Shown here piece by piece: positions 24,889 to 33,281 of a stretch of 64,000 bases of DNA. The stretch lies in the NCBI RefSeq assembly GCF_029051725.1, contig NZ_JAACFU010000014.1, positions 62,001 to 126,000 of the forward strand. The letters run 5' to 3'. This DNA comes from Bradyrhizobium sp. CSS354 (GTDB lineage: Bacteria; Pseudomonadota; Alphaproteobacteria; Rhizobiales; Xanthobacteraceae). Positions within the stretch are counted from its first letter, which is position 1. Every line of letters starts with the position of its first letter. The notes beneath the pieces were generated by a model. It had not been told where the DNA came from and made no database searches. It saw only the letters and a list, made by a program, of their open reading frames with translations. A program made the translations under genes and the position numbers.

Positions 24889-25283
24889 GGACTGTCGTCT
24901 GACGGCCGACGGCACACCAGGTCGATCTCGATCAGTGCGTCATAGGCAAGTCCGGTGACACCGACGCAGGTGCGGGCCGGCAGCCGTCCGGGCGCGAAGA
25001 ATTCGCGATAGGTGTCGTTCATCGCGGTGTAGTCTTCCTTGAAACGCGTGAGATAGATGCGTGTCATCACGACGTGTTCGAGACCGAGGTCGACGCCCGC
25101 CAAAACAACTTTCAGGTTCTCCATCACCGCCCTCGTCTGCGCGACGATGCCGTCGGGCAACACGCCCGGTGTTTGCGGCGTGTCCGGCATTTGGCCGGTG
25201 ATGAAGACAAAACCGTCGGTCTCCACCGCGTGGCTGAAGGGCGCGACCGGCTTCGGTCCGCCGCTGATCATGTGGAATTTCAC
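24885..25283 (-). CDS. RidA-family protein (YjgF/YER057c/UK114)
   Basis: 132-residue RidA-family member, expected to hydrolyse reactive enamine/imine intermediates. Family features are FITGQMPDTP, the conserved Arg of ARTCVGVTGLAYDALIEID near residue 103, and a Glu at the usual C-terminal position. The GTG at 25283 has AAGGA upstream; ATG 25271 is the alternative. It is the last gene of the amide-utilisation cluster, 15 bp after the AraC-amidase fusion. Its stop codon is supplied by the edge of the dispersed repeat. Confidence 0.9.
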   Translation of the reverse strand: MKFHMISGGPKPVAPFSHAVETDGFVFITGQMPDTPQTPGVLPDGIVAQTRAVMENLKVVLAGVDLGLEHVVMTRIYLTRFKEDYTAMNDTYREFFAPGRLPARTCVGVTGLAYDALIEIDLVCRRPSDDSP

Positions 25284-25298
25284 TGGGTATCCTTCGGT

Positions 25299-27731
25299 TT
25301 AAGGCGCGTTCTGAAACAGGCGCTTGCTGATGATCGCGTGCACGCCCCAATTGCCGTCGACCACCTGCGTGACGCCGAAGTCGACCGCGGCCGACATCAG
25401 CGCGATCGCCTCGTCCTCGCTGAGACCCTTCACGTTCATCAGGAAGCGTCGCATCTTGCGAAACGCATCTTTCATGGCGAGATCGAGCGAGGACTTTGCG
25501 TAGACCTCGCTCTGGCCCTGCGCGCCGAACTCGGCGAGGTAGTTGGGATGGCTGAATCCGGTCAGGACCCAATCGGACTCGGTCTCGATCAGGGGATAAG
25601 ACAGATCGGCGAACGGCTGACCGCCGAGGTCGGCCTTCTTGTGCAGGATCACCTCGAAGGTTCCGGTCATCGAGCATTCAATCGCGGTGCCGCTCAATTC
25701 GCCGTCACCTTGCGTGGCATGGGGATCGCCGACCGACAGCAATGCGCCGGGAACGGAGACCGGAAGATAGACGGTCGCCCCCTTCCCCAAGCGCCAATTG
25801 TCGAGATTGCCGCCGAAATAGGACGGCGGCACGGAGTCGATGAAATCGACCTCGCGCGGCGCCACCGCGATCACGCCGAAATGCGGGCGCAAGGGAATGC
25901 GGATGCCGTCGAGCACGGCGTGGCGGCGCTTTACCGTGCCGCGCAAGACCGGAACGCCGGGATAGTCATAGGTGGGGTGCACCACTCCAAACGGGTCGGT
26001 CTGCGGCTCCCAGCGGTAGGAATACAGCGCGCGGGCATGCGGCGCATCGGTGTCGTCGAAGATCTCGTAGATCGTCACGACCTCGCGCGGCTTCGGCCCT
26101 GAAAGAAATTCGTCGTAATGATAGCCCCACCAGGCCGCGACCGAGGAGCCGAACACGCGCCCTGAATGTTTCGGATGACGACTTGCGCGCGGTACGATGT
26201 CGAGGATCCGCACTTCCAGCACGTCGCCGGGCTGGGCATCCTTCACCGAGACCGGCCCCGTGCAGATGTGCACACCAAAGCCTTCGCCGGCGCCGCGCCC
26301 GAATATGCTGGCATCCATCGGACCCGCGCCGCGGCGATCGACGTTCTTCCTCGCCTTGGTCCAGCCGAACACGTTTTCGGCGGCGGCATCGCCCGCGATC
26401 ATCAGCTCAGGATCGTCGGAGGCGTGCTGCGTCAGGGTTTCGATCGTGACGGTATCACCCGAATTGATCTCGAGCTGCGGTTGTAGCGAGCGACTGAAAT
26501 ATCCCCAATGAACACGGTTGGCTTCGATCGGAAGATGATGATGTTTGCGTTCGGCCGTTCTCGGCTCATCGATGTCGGTACGGGCCAGATTGCCGCGCGC
26601 CTCGGCGCTCGCCTGGTGCACGCGAAGCTGGGCCAGCGCATCCTGCGGCCAGCCGCGCTGACCGGCTATCCCCTGCTGCGTCGTCGCCCGCTCGGCCTCC
26701 TGCTGGCGAAACTCGCGCGGCGGCAGTCCGAAACGATGACGGAAGGCGCGGCTGAAATGTGCGGAATCGCCAAAGCCATAGGCGTAGGCGATCTCCGAAA
26801 TCGAGCGATGCGCCTCCGACGGATTGGACAGATCGGCCCAGGCGCGCTGCAGCCGTCGCTCGCGCACGTAGTGAGTAAAGTTGTCGCCGACGGTCTCGAA
26901 CAGCTTTTGCAGATAACGCTCGGAAATCCCTTCGGCCTGCGCGACGCGCGCCGGCACCAGTTCGGGATCGTCGAGGCGGCGTTCGATGGTCTGGCAGATC
27001 CGGTGCAGCAGTGCCGACTGCGTCGCACTCGATCCGGCGTCGGACGTCGAAGCCGCCAATTGATGGGCGAGTGTCAGCAGGAGATCGACGAGCGACTGCG
27101 TGACCGCATTCCATTCGGCGTCGCTCAGCGTGTCGAGCGTGCGCGCAGTCGCGTCCATCAAGCGCGCGAAGACGTCGGCAAAGCCGCTGGGCGGAACGAC
27201 CCTGGGTTCGCCGAGCCGCGGCCTACCCGAGAGGCGGCCGTGCAGCGCCTCCGACGTCACCGACAGCACGATGGCGCGCATGTCGCGCTGGAACACGATG
27301 CTCCAGTCCCCGCTCCGCGGTAGCAGCACGAGATGACCGACCGGAACGATGCGATGGCCGCCGGCGCTCTTGAGCACCATGCCGTCTTCGACCGGCATCA
27401 GCGCAATCGGCAGGTCTTCGTTGGCCTGCGTGCGCGGACCAATGGTCTGGGCGCCGGCCGCCATGCGCGTCAGCGCGACGCCTGCGGCGTGGCGATGCGA
27501 CGCCGTTGCGTGCCCGTCGAGGAAGGAATGGCCCGCCGCCGGCTGCAGGCCGACCGCGGCCAGCACGTCCCGCCAGGCTTCGGGGCGGTCGTCTTGCGCG
27601 TAGGACTCGCTCGTGAAGGGACGGAAGCTCATCGGATCGACCCAGATTGCAGTGGATCGAAGCAACCTCTGTGCCAGACGCACGCGGTCATCCGTCGCAG
27701 CGACGGGCCGCAAATGACGGTCTTTGGTCAC
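25299..27731 (-). CDS. AraC-type regulator fused to an acetamidase/formamidase
   Basis: One uninterrupted frame of 810 residues. Residues 35-235 are a cupin-like AraC sensor region. Residues 240-345 hold the double helix-turn-helix (VAQAEGISERYLQKLFE and ISEIAYAYGFGDSAHFSRAF), ending with the typical FGLPPREFR. After a 50-residue hydrophilic linker, residues 398-810 form a complete FmdA/AmdA acetamidase-formamidase domain (HWGYFSRSLQPQLEINSGD; SVGDPHATQGDGELSGTAIE; VTQVVDGNWGVHA). The enzyme half is collinear with the separate gene just upstream. GTG 27731 has AGGA 8 bp upstream; ATG 27632 is the alternative. An enzyme tied to its own DNA-binding domain suggests substrate-responsive regulation of the cluster. 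Confidence 0.88.
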   Translation of the reverse strand: MTKDRHLRPVAATDDRVRLAQRLLRSTAIWVDPMSFRPFTSESYAQDDRPEAWRDVLAAVGLQPAAGHSFLDGHATASHRHAAGVALTRMAAGAQTIGPRTQANEDLPIALMPVEDGMVLKSAGGHRIVPVGHLVLLPRSGDWSIVFQRDMRAIVLSVTSEALHGRLSGRPRLGEPRVVPPSGFADVFARLMDATARTLDTLSDAEWNAVTQSLVDLLLTLAHQLAASTSDAGSSATQSALLHRICQTIERRLDDPELVPARVAQAEGISERYLQKLFETVGDNFTHYVRERRLQRAWADLSNPSEAHRSISEIAYAYGFGDSAHFSRAFRHRFGLPPREFRQQEAERATTQQGIAGQRGWPQDALAQLRVHQASAEARGNLARTDIDEPRTAERKHHHLPIEANRVHWGYFSRSLQPQLEINSGDTVTIETLTQHASDDPELMIAGDAAAENVFGWTKARKNVDRRGAGPMDASIFGRGAGEGFGVHICTGPVSVKDAQPGDVLEVRILDIVPRASRHPKHSGRVFGSSVAAWWGYHYDEFLSGPKPREVVTIYEIFDDTDAPHARALYSYRWEPQTDPFGVVHPTYDYPGVPVLRGTVKRRHAVLDGIRIPLRPHFGVIAVAPREVDFIDSVPPSYFGGNLDNWRLGKGATVYLPVSVPGALLSVGDPHATQGDGELSGTAIECSMTGTFEVILHKKADLGGQPFADLSYPLIETESDWVLTGFSHPNYLAEFGAQGQSEVYAKSSLDLAMKDAFRKMRRFLMNVKGLSEDEAIALMSAAVDFGVTQVVDGNWGVHAIISKRLFQNAP

Positions 27732-27798
27732 GCGCTCATCCTGGAAACGAGCTGTTCTTCAGAGTGTTGGAGCGGGATATCAATGTCGAGCACGATGC

Positions 27799-27884
27799 GT
27801 AGCCCGGATGGAGCGAAGCGTAATCCGGAGCCTTTTGAGTCCGCCGTGACAAACCCGGATTACGCTTCGCTCCCTCCGGGCTAC
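27799..27884. repeat. Palindromic repeat unit ('gtagcccggatgg'), third copy
   Basis: Starts GTAGCCCGGATGGAGCGAAG and ends with the inverted version GCTCCCTCCGGGCTAC. It is the same unit that bounds the two large repeats (4308-4390 and 24804-24888), but here it stands alone. It begins 6 bp after the stop codon of the acetamidase gene on the reverse strand and could fold into a long hairpin in the mRNA between the two amidase genes. Confidence 0.88.
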
Positions 27885-27890
27885 GGCACA

Positions 27891-29132
27891 TCAGTCGCAC
27901 CGAAAGATGTTCTTGCGGATCGTGCCGTGTACGCCCCAATTGGCGTCGACCACCTGGGTGACGCCGAAATCGGCGCCGACCGATAGCAGCGAGATCGCCT
28001 CGTCCTCGCTCAAACCGTGCACGGTCATCAGGAACCTCCTGAGCTTGCGGAACGCATCGCGCATCGCGCGGTCGAGACTCGAGTGATTGGCAATCTCGGT
28101 TTGTGCATCGGCGCCGAGCGCGGCGAGGTAGTTCGGATAGGTGAAGCCGTAGAACGACCAGGCCTGATCGGTCTCCAGCATCGGATGGTCGAGACCTTCG
28201 AGGCTGGTGCCGGCAAGATCGGCCTTCTTGTGCAGGACGAACTCGAAATCGCCGGTCAGCGAGGTCTCGATCGCGGTGCCGCCAAGCTCGCTGTCACCTT
28301 GCGCGGCGTGGGGATCGCCGACCGAGAAATAGGCGCCGGGGACCGCGACCGGATAGAACATCCGCGCGCCCTTGCCGATGCGCCAGTCGTCGATGTTGCC
28401 GCCGGTATAACCCGGCGGGATCGAGCTGACGAAATCGGCCTCGGACGGTGCGAGCCCCATGGTGCCGAAATGCAGCCGTGCCGGCACCTTGACGCTTGCG
28501 AGGATGTTCTCGCGCTTCTTGATGGTGGCGTGATCGACGCGCACGCCGGGATAATCGATGGTCGGATGCACGATGCCGTCAGGATCGGTCTGCGGCGTCC
28601 AGACGTAATTGTAGACGGCCTTGGCGCAGGGCTCGCCTGACGTGTCGAGCTCGAAGATGGTGACGACCTCGCGCGGCTTCGGCTCCTCGATCAGATCGTG
28701 ATAGTGAAACCCCCAGTTCGCGGCGACGTTGGAGCCGAAGCAGCGCCCGGCATGACAGGCGCTGCAGCTCGGCCGCGGCCTGATATCGAGGATGCGCACT
28801 TCGAGGATATCGCCGGGCTCGGCGCCTTCGATCGCGACCGGACCAGTGAGGAGATGCACGCCGATCCCCTCGCCTGCGCCGCGGATGAACGGGCCATCCG
28901 TCGGGCCCGAACCGCGCCGCGCGACGGCCTTGTGCTCGCGCGTCCACTGGAACACGCTCTCGGCGCCGGGATCGCCTTGGATCATGCGCTCGTAATCATC
29001 GTTGGCGTGGTGGGTCAGCGTCTCGATGGTGGCGCGGTCGCCCGAGCGCAGCGTCACGGCCGGCGCGACCTTTTTGGAGAAATAGCCCCAGTGAACGGTC
29101 TTCGGCGAAACCGGCAGCGTGAAATGCTTCAT
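27891..29132 (-). CDS. Acetamidase/formamidase family protein
   Basis: 413-residue FmdA/AmdA protein hydrolysing a short amide to ammonia and a carboxylate; the exact substrate is unknown. Family landmarks are VHWGYFSKKVAPAVTLRSGD near the N-terminus, the RGAGEGIGVHLLTGP segment, SVGDPHAAQGDSELGGTAIE near residue 275, and VTQVVDANWGVHG at the end. It is collinear over its whole length with the enzyme half of the downstream AraC fusion, so the two arose by duplication. A Cys-containing insert (PSCSACHAGRC) near residue 123 is absent from the fused copy. It lies 49 bp behind the transporter gene. Confidence 0.92.
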   Translation of the reverse strand: MKHFTLPVSPKTVHWGYFSKKVAPAVTLRSGDRATIETLTHHANDDYERMIQGDPGAESVFQWTREHKAVARRGSGPTDGPFIRGAGEGIGVHLLTGPVAIEGAEPGDILEVRILDIRPRPSCSACHAGRCFGSNVAANWGFHYHDLIEEPKPREVVTIFELDTSGEPCAKAVYNYVWTPQTDPDGIVHPTIDYPGVRVDHATIKKRENILASVKVPARLHFGTMGLAPSEADFVSSIPPGYTGGNIDDWRIGKGARMFYPVAVPGAYFSVGDPHAAQGDSELGGTAIETSLTGDFEFVLHKKADLAGTSLEGLDHPMLETDQAWSFYGFTYPNYLAALGADAQTEIANHSSLDRAMRDAFRKLRRFLMTVHGLSEDEAISLLSVGADFGVTQVVDANWGVHGTIRKNIFRCD

Positions 29133-29181
29133 GAGGTGGCCTCTTCTGGAAACGCGGTCTTGAACGGTGTGGGTGCGGCTC

Positions 29182-30804
29182 TCATCGCACCGCCTCCGGA
29201 GTCTTGTCGGCTTCCATCACGCTGAGGAAACGTGCCGTCAGCGGATTGCGGGGATTGGAGAGCACCTCGTGCGCGGGCCCCTCCTCGATGATCGTGCCGC
29301 CGCTCAGGAACGCGACACGGTCGGCGACCTCGTCGGCGAAGCGGATCTGGTGGGTCGAGATGATCATGGTGAGGCCGTCATCGATGGCGAGCCGCCGGAT
29401 CACCTCCAGCACCTCGCTGACGAGCTCGGGATCGAGCGCCGAGGTCGGCTCGTCCAGGAGCAGCACGCTGGGGTTCGGTGCGAGCGCTCGGGCGATCGCG
29501 ACGCGCTGCTGCTGGCCGCCGGAAAGATGCCGCGGCAGCGCATCTGCGCGGTGCGAAAGCCCGACCCGGTCGAGCAGCTCGGCGGCCCGGCGGTCGGCAT
29601 CGATGCGGGTCATGCCGTGCACCCAGCGCAAGGGACCCGCGATGTTCTCCTTGGCCGAGAGATGGGCGAACAGGTTGAATTGCTGGAACACCATGCCGAC
29701 GCCCACGCTTGCCCGCTCATTGGCGATCGCGCGTGGCGGCAGCAGTTTGCCGTCGTCGTCAAAACCAAGACGCCGGCCGCCGACACGCACGGTGCCTCCA
29801 TCCCAGCTTTCGAGATGATTGATACACCGGAGCAGCGTGCTCTTGCCGGAGCCGCTGGGCCCGAGCAGCGCGACGACTTCGCCGACACGCACGGTGAGAT
29901 CGAGGCCGCCAAGCACCTTTTGCGTGCCGTAGCTCTTGGTGAGGTCCCTGGTCTCGACCGCGATGTTGTTGCGCGAAATCGTCGCCGCACGCCGGGTGCG
30001 CTCCTCGCGGGTCAGCGCCCGCGGCGGCGCGTCGACAGGCTGCGCCTGCACGGGTTCGGGCTCATGCGCCGTGACCGCGGCAAGTTCGAGCTTGGTGGCG
30101 AGATCGACGCGGCGCCAGGGCAGATAATCGGCGAGCTTGCGCTGGCGACCTTTGGTGCGATCGAGATCGAGCAACCATTCGACGAAAAGCTGGATGATGC
30201 TGATGGCAAAGGTCAGCACCAGATACAGCAGGCCCGAGGCGAAGAAGATCGAGAAGAAGTCGAAGGTCGAGGACGCAAGCTGGGTCGAGCGCAGTGTCAG
30301 CTCCTGGACCGCGACCACGGAGGCCAGCGAGGAGTTCTTCAGCGCGCTCACGGCCTCGTTGCCGAAGGCCGGGATCATGGTGCGGATCGCCTGCGGCGCG
30401 ATCACCCGCCACATCAGGATCCGCGGCGTCATGCCGAGCGCCTGGCCGGCCGTCACCTGCCCGCGATCGACACCCAGCACGCCGGCGCGCAGCATCTCGG
30501 CGATGAACGGCGCCTCGTTGCAGGCCAGCGCAAGGCCGGCGGCCAGCACCGCCGGCAGCTTGATGCCGATATGCGGCAGTGCGTCGTAGGCGAACACCAT
30601 TTGCAGGATCAGCGGCGTGCCGCGGAAGATCACGGTGTAGGCCCTGGCGATCGCCGCCAGAAGCCAGAAGCGGGAGAGCTGCATGCCGGCGAGGATCAAT
30701 CCGAGGATCAATCCGCCGCCGAGCCCGAGGGCAGTCACCTCGAGGGTGAGCTCGATGCCCTCGAGCAGATACGGCATGCTCAGGTAATGGAGGAACAGCG
30801 ACAT
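29182..30804 (-). CDS. Polar amino acid-type ABC transporter, permease and ATPase fused
   Basis: 540 residues joining two normally separate subunits. Residues 1-230 are a HisM/GlnP-type permease with the EAA loop (GVDRGQVTAGQALGMTPRI). After a charged linker, residues 275-540 are the ATPase: Walker A GPSGSGKST near residue 308, signature LSGGQQQRVAIARAL near 418, and Walker B LLLDEPTSALDP. Fusion in this order is occasionally seen in this transporter family. The ATG overlaps the binding-protein stop by one base. Substrate is probably an amide or amino-acid-like compound, given the amidase genes that follow. Confidence 0.92.
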   Translation of the reverse strand: MSLFLHYLSMPYLLEGIELTLEVTALGLGGGLILGLILAGMQLSRFWLLAAIARAYTVIFRGTPLILQMVFAYDALPHIGIKLPAVLAAGLALACNEAPFIAEMLRAGVLGVDRGQVTAGQALGMTPRILMWRVIAPQAIRTMIPAFGNEAVSALKNSSLASVVAVQELTLRSTQLASSTFDFFSIFFASGLLYLVLTFAISIIQLFVEWLLDLDRTKGRQRKLADYLPWRRVDLATKLELAAVTAHEPEPVQAQPVDAPPRALTREERTRRAATISRNNIAVETRDLTKSYGTQKVLGGLDLTVRVGEVVALLGPSGSGKSTLLRCINHLESWDGGTVRVGGRRLGFDDDGKLLPPRAIANERASVGVGMVFQQFNLFAHLSAKENIAGPLRWVHGMTRIDADRRAAELLDRVGLSHRADALPRHLSGGQQQRVAIARALAPNPSVLLLDEPTSALDPELVSEVLEVIRRLAIDDGLTMIISTHQIRFADEVADRVAFLSGGTIIEEGPAHEVLSNPRNPLTARFLSVMEADKTPEAVR

Positions 30805-31721
30805 CAGTCGGCCGTCAGAATGTCAGGCTCCTTGAAATTGTTCACGTCGAGCCCGTGCTTCTTCAGAAGCTCCATATGCGTGCCGGCCTTCTGCACCTCG
30901 ATCAGGGCGGCGAGCACGGCGTCGCGGAATTTCGGCTTGTCCTTCGGGACGGCGATGCCAACGGAATACGGGATCGTCACCGCGGTCGCCTTCTCCAGCT
31001 TGTCCGGATAGGCCTTGACCGCGCTGTCGACGGTGTTGACGTCGTTGACATAGGTGTCGGCACGACCGGCGAGGATCGCCTGGATGCAGTTGGCGTTGTT
31101 GTCGTAGAGCTGGATGGTCGGCTCGGCCTTGCCGGCCTTCTTGCACTCGGGCATCAGCGCCTGGATCAGGGGCACCTCGACATAGCCGGTGTTTTCGGCG
31201 GCAGCGGCGCCGCACATCGACATGTTGATGCCGTTGATGCCCTTCGGATTGCCCTTGGCGACAAGCACACCGTCGAACACTTTCGAATAGGTGATGAAGT
31301 CGGCGGCCTTGGCGCGCTCCTTGGTGGCATAGATGTCGGAAATGACGATGTCAGCTTGTCCCGCGGCGAGCGTGGTCAGGAGTGCCGCGAACGTCACCGG
31401 CTTGTAGGTCAGCTTGAAGCCGAGGCATTCGCCGATGGCTTCCCCCAGATCGATGTCGAAGCCGATATATTGGCTGGGGTTCTTCGGATCGATGGTCTCA
31501 TAGCCCGGCGTGTGCGGATTGATGGCATTGACCAGCGTCTTGCCCTTCCAGTCCGGATATTTGTCCTGGAGCGCGGCGCAGGCCGCAGGCGCCGCAGCTT
31601 GCGCGCTCAGGGGCGCGGCTGCCAGCGCGCCGAAGGCGACGGCAGCGCCGAGCGCGGCCTTGCGCCAAGACAGCGATGCACGCGCGTTCCCCCACGCCTG
31701 GGGCAATACCGGTCTTTCCAT
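30804..31721 (-). CDS. ABC transporter periplasmic substrate-binding protein (family 3)
   Basis: 305 residues with an unusually long N-terminal region before the signal peptide core (AALGAAVAFGALAAAPLSAQA). The mature SBP_bac_3 fold shows IGFDIDLGEAIGECLGFKL, the hinge segment LAAGQADIVISDIYATKERA, and DNNANCIQAILAGRADTYV. It captures the ligand for the fused permease-ATPase encoded one base downstream. It is the first gene of the amide-utilisation operon; the start codon may lie further in, as no strong ribosome-binding site was seen at 31721. Confidence 0.9.
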   Translation of the reverse strand: MERPVLPQAWGNARASLSWRKAALGAAVAFGALAAAPLSAQAAAPAACAALQDKYPDWKGKTLVNAINPHTPGYETIDPKNPSQYIGFDIDLGEAIGECLGFKLTYKPVTFAALLTTLAAGQADIVISDIYATKERAKAADFITYSKVFDGVLVAKGNPKGINGINMSMCGAAAAENTGYVEVPLIQALMPECKKAGKAEPTIQLYDNNANCIQAILAGRADTYVNDVNTVDSAVKAYPDKLEKATAVTIPYSVGIAVPKDKPKFRDAVLAALIEVQKAGTHMELLKKHGLDVNNFKEPDILTAD

Positions 31722-32147
31722 GTCCAGCTCCTTCGAATTGTCATGGCAATGGCCATGTTCCAGATCTCGGAAGCGAGCCTAGGAGGAGAGCGGACCGGAA
31801 AGCTTGTCCGCGGGCGTACAAAAAATTGGATGGAGGAGCCCGTGATTTGGGCAGGCGGCTGCCCAAAAACTGTTCGTTAATGCGGGACGCTCGCGGAATG
31901 TATTTCCGAATTCGGAAGAACCACATGATCTTGCGTTTCGCCGCGATCTGCCCGATCAGGGAATCATTTGGTGAGGTCATTTGACAGAGACATGACAATC
32001 GCAGGACGCATCTGCGGCCGACATCCACATCACTGCCGTCCACAGCCTGTCCGCAGCATAACCACAGGCATATCCACAGGCCGACTATGCCGGATTCGCG
32101 AGCTCCCGCGAGCCACTTGCTGCGCACAAATCCACAGGGCCGGTATG
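31722..32147. other. Intergenic region with a cluster of DnaA-box-like sites
   Basis: No supported gene. Between 32021 and 32136 five copies of a CCACA core occur in one orientation: acatccaca (32021), ccgtccaca (32036), ataaccaca (32058), atatccaca (32070) and aaatccaca (32128). The best differs from TTATCCACA at one base. The rest of the gap should carry the promoter of the ABC-amidase operon. Confidence 0.5.
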
Positions 32148-32411
32148 TCAGCCGCCAGCCTGATCGAACACGGAGCGGCAAGCCTCACTCAAGCTTGGTC
32201 TGTTACGGCGCAGGCAGGCCGTGATGGCGCGAACGTTGGGGATTTCGCCGGCACAGAGTCGGTAGACGTCGGGGGTACAGGCCCGGCGTTGCTCGGCCGT
32301 TCCCTGCTGCGCGTGGGCGGCGGAGGCAAACAGCGTCAGGAACAGCCCGACCGTTGATGCGCGACGCGCCCGGCTTTTCACACCCGCAAACCGCAAGAAC
32401 CTCGCCTTCAT
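32148..32411 (-). CDS. Small secreted cysteine-containing hypothetical protein
   Basis: 87 residues with a signal peptide (hydrophobic run TVGLFLTLFASAAHA), then a short mature domain with four cysteines (RACTPDVYRLCAGEIPNVRA, ACLRRNRPSLSEACRSVF). This is the small Cys-rich pattern also found in eukaryotic Golgi-glycoprotein-type (cysteine-rich) repeats and in many rhizobial periplasmic proteins. Role unknown. ATG 32411 follows GGGAGACTGGTC. Confidence 0.75.
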   Translation of the reverse strand: MKARFLRFAGVKSRARRASTVGLFLTLFASAAHAQQGTAEQRRACTPDVYRLCAGEIPNVRAITACLRRNRPSLSEACRSVFDQAGG

Positions 32412-32561
32412 GACCAGTCTCCCGTCTGCCCTGCCCGCCGGCCTGCATTGGCCGGTGAGCAAAGGGGTAGGAGAAACAAACAGCGAAAGATGTGACCTCC
32501 TTCACACTGCGGGCACGCGGCAGGAACCTAATATCCCCAAGAGGATTTCATGACTCGCTAA

Positions 32562-32604
32562 CCAATCAGGACCCGATTGGCGGATCGTTAAAATGCGAAC
32601 GATC
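32562..32604. promoter_or_regulatory. Two adjacent inverted repeats upstream of a small gene
   Basis: CCAATC-N7-GATTGG (32562-32580) and GATCGTT-N8-AACGATC (32583-32604), both perfect, side by side about 60 bp upstream of the 64-residue ORF. They may be operator sites for its promoter or mRNA hairpins in its leader. Confidence 0.35.
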
Positions 32605-32665
32605 GGCTCAACCGGGAAACAAACCGGCTTTGCGACATTGCGCCATCCGCGGTCCGGAGGGTGTG

Positions 32666-32860
32666 ATGAGCGAAGCCGAATTCAACTTGCTGCTGGATGC
32701 CGTCCAGGACGCCATGGTCCATGAAGATCTGGCGTTCGTGCCGGGGGAGGATTTCGTGCCGCGCTCGTGGACCTATTACGCGAAGCCCAAAGCTGCCAAT
32801 GACAACGAGGGCGCCTGGCCCCTGCTGCCCTTTCCGGACGGCTGGTACGCGGCCTGCTGA
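32666..32860 (+). CDS. Small hypothetical protein (64 aa)
   Basis: Begins MSEAEFNLLLDAVQDAMVHE and ends PFPDGWYAAC. Acidic, soluble and rich in aromatic residues in the middle (RSWTYYAKPK). A clear ribosome-binding site (CGGAGG) sits before the ATG, and a strong rho-independent terminator follows the stop, which together support a real single-gene unit. No family recognised. Confidence 0.7.
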   Translation: MSEAEFNLLLDAVQDAMVHEDLAFVPGEDFVPRSWTYYAKPKAANDNEGAWPLLPFPDGWYAAC

Positions 32861-32884
32861 AGCCAATTTCACCGTGAGCCGATG

Positions 32885-32907
32885 CGCCCGCGCTCCGCGG
32901 GCGTTTT
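32885..32907 (+). terminator. Rho-independent terminator
   Basis: CGCCCGCG-CTC-CGCGGGCG followed by TTTT: an 8-bp GC-only stem with a 3-nt loop, 24 bp after the stop of the 64-residue ORF. Confidence 0.85.
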
Positions 32908-32946
32908 GCTATGGCGGCTACGCTGCGAAATCCGGCGTGGCCGCGA

Positions 32947-33093
32947 TCAGGTCTTGACGCGCTCGCCGCCGTCCTGCGGCGCTTGGTCGGGTGCGGCCGG
33001 CGGAAAGATGCTGTCATAGATCGCGCGGGCCTCGCGAATGAGGCGAGCCCGCTCCAGCTCGGATTTCGGGACAAATCGGACGATTTCGCTCAC
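32947..33093 (-). CDS. Small hypothetical protein (48 aa)
   Basis: Starts with GTG and reads MSEIVRFVPKSELERARLIR, then EARAIYDSIFPPAAPDQ, ending GGERVKT. GGAGAG lies 6 bp before the start. The helical, charged N-terminal half resembles small ORFs I recall from other Bradyrhizobium genomes, but no function is known. Confidence 0.65.
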   Translation of the reverse strand: MSEIVRFVPKSELERARLIREARAIYDSIFPPAAPDQAPQDGGERVKT

Positions 33094-33281
33094 GTGCTCT
33101 CCAGCGTTCGATCGTTGGGATGCATCACTTCGCAGATGCGAAGACTATGCCAGCGGGCTGAAAGGCGGGTTTCCGCCGGGCCCCGGGCAAACCCGGTGTG
33201 CACGGCCAGCGCGTATCGCCCGCGCGGGCCGATGGCAGCCGCGATGCGATCGAATATTGCTGAGATATCAGGAGGTTGTGA

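Noticed and set aside
31741..32181. 146-codon frame on the minus strand upstream of the amide operon
   Set aside because: No ribosome-binding site or domain is visible, and the composition is unlike neighbouring genes. It covers the DnaA-box-like cluster.
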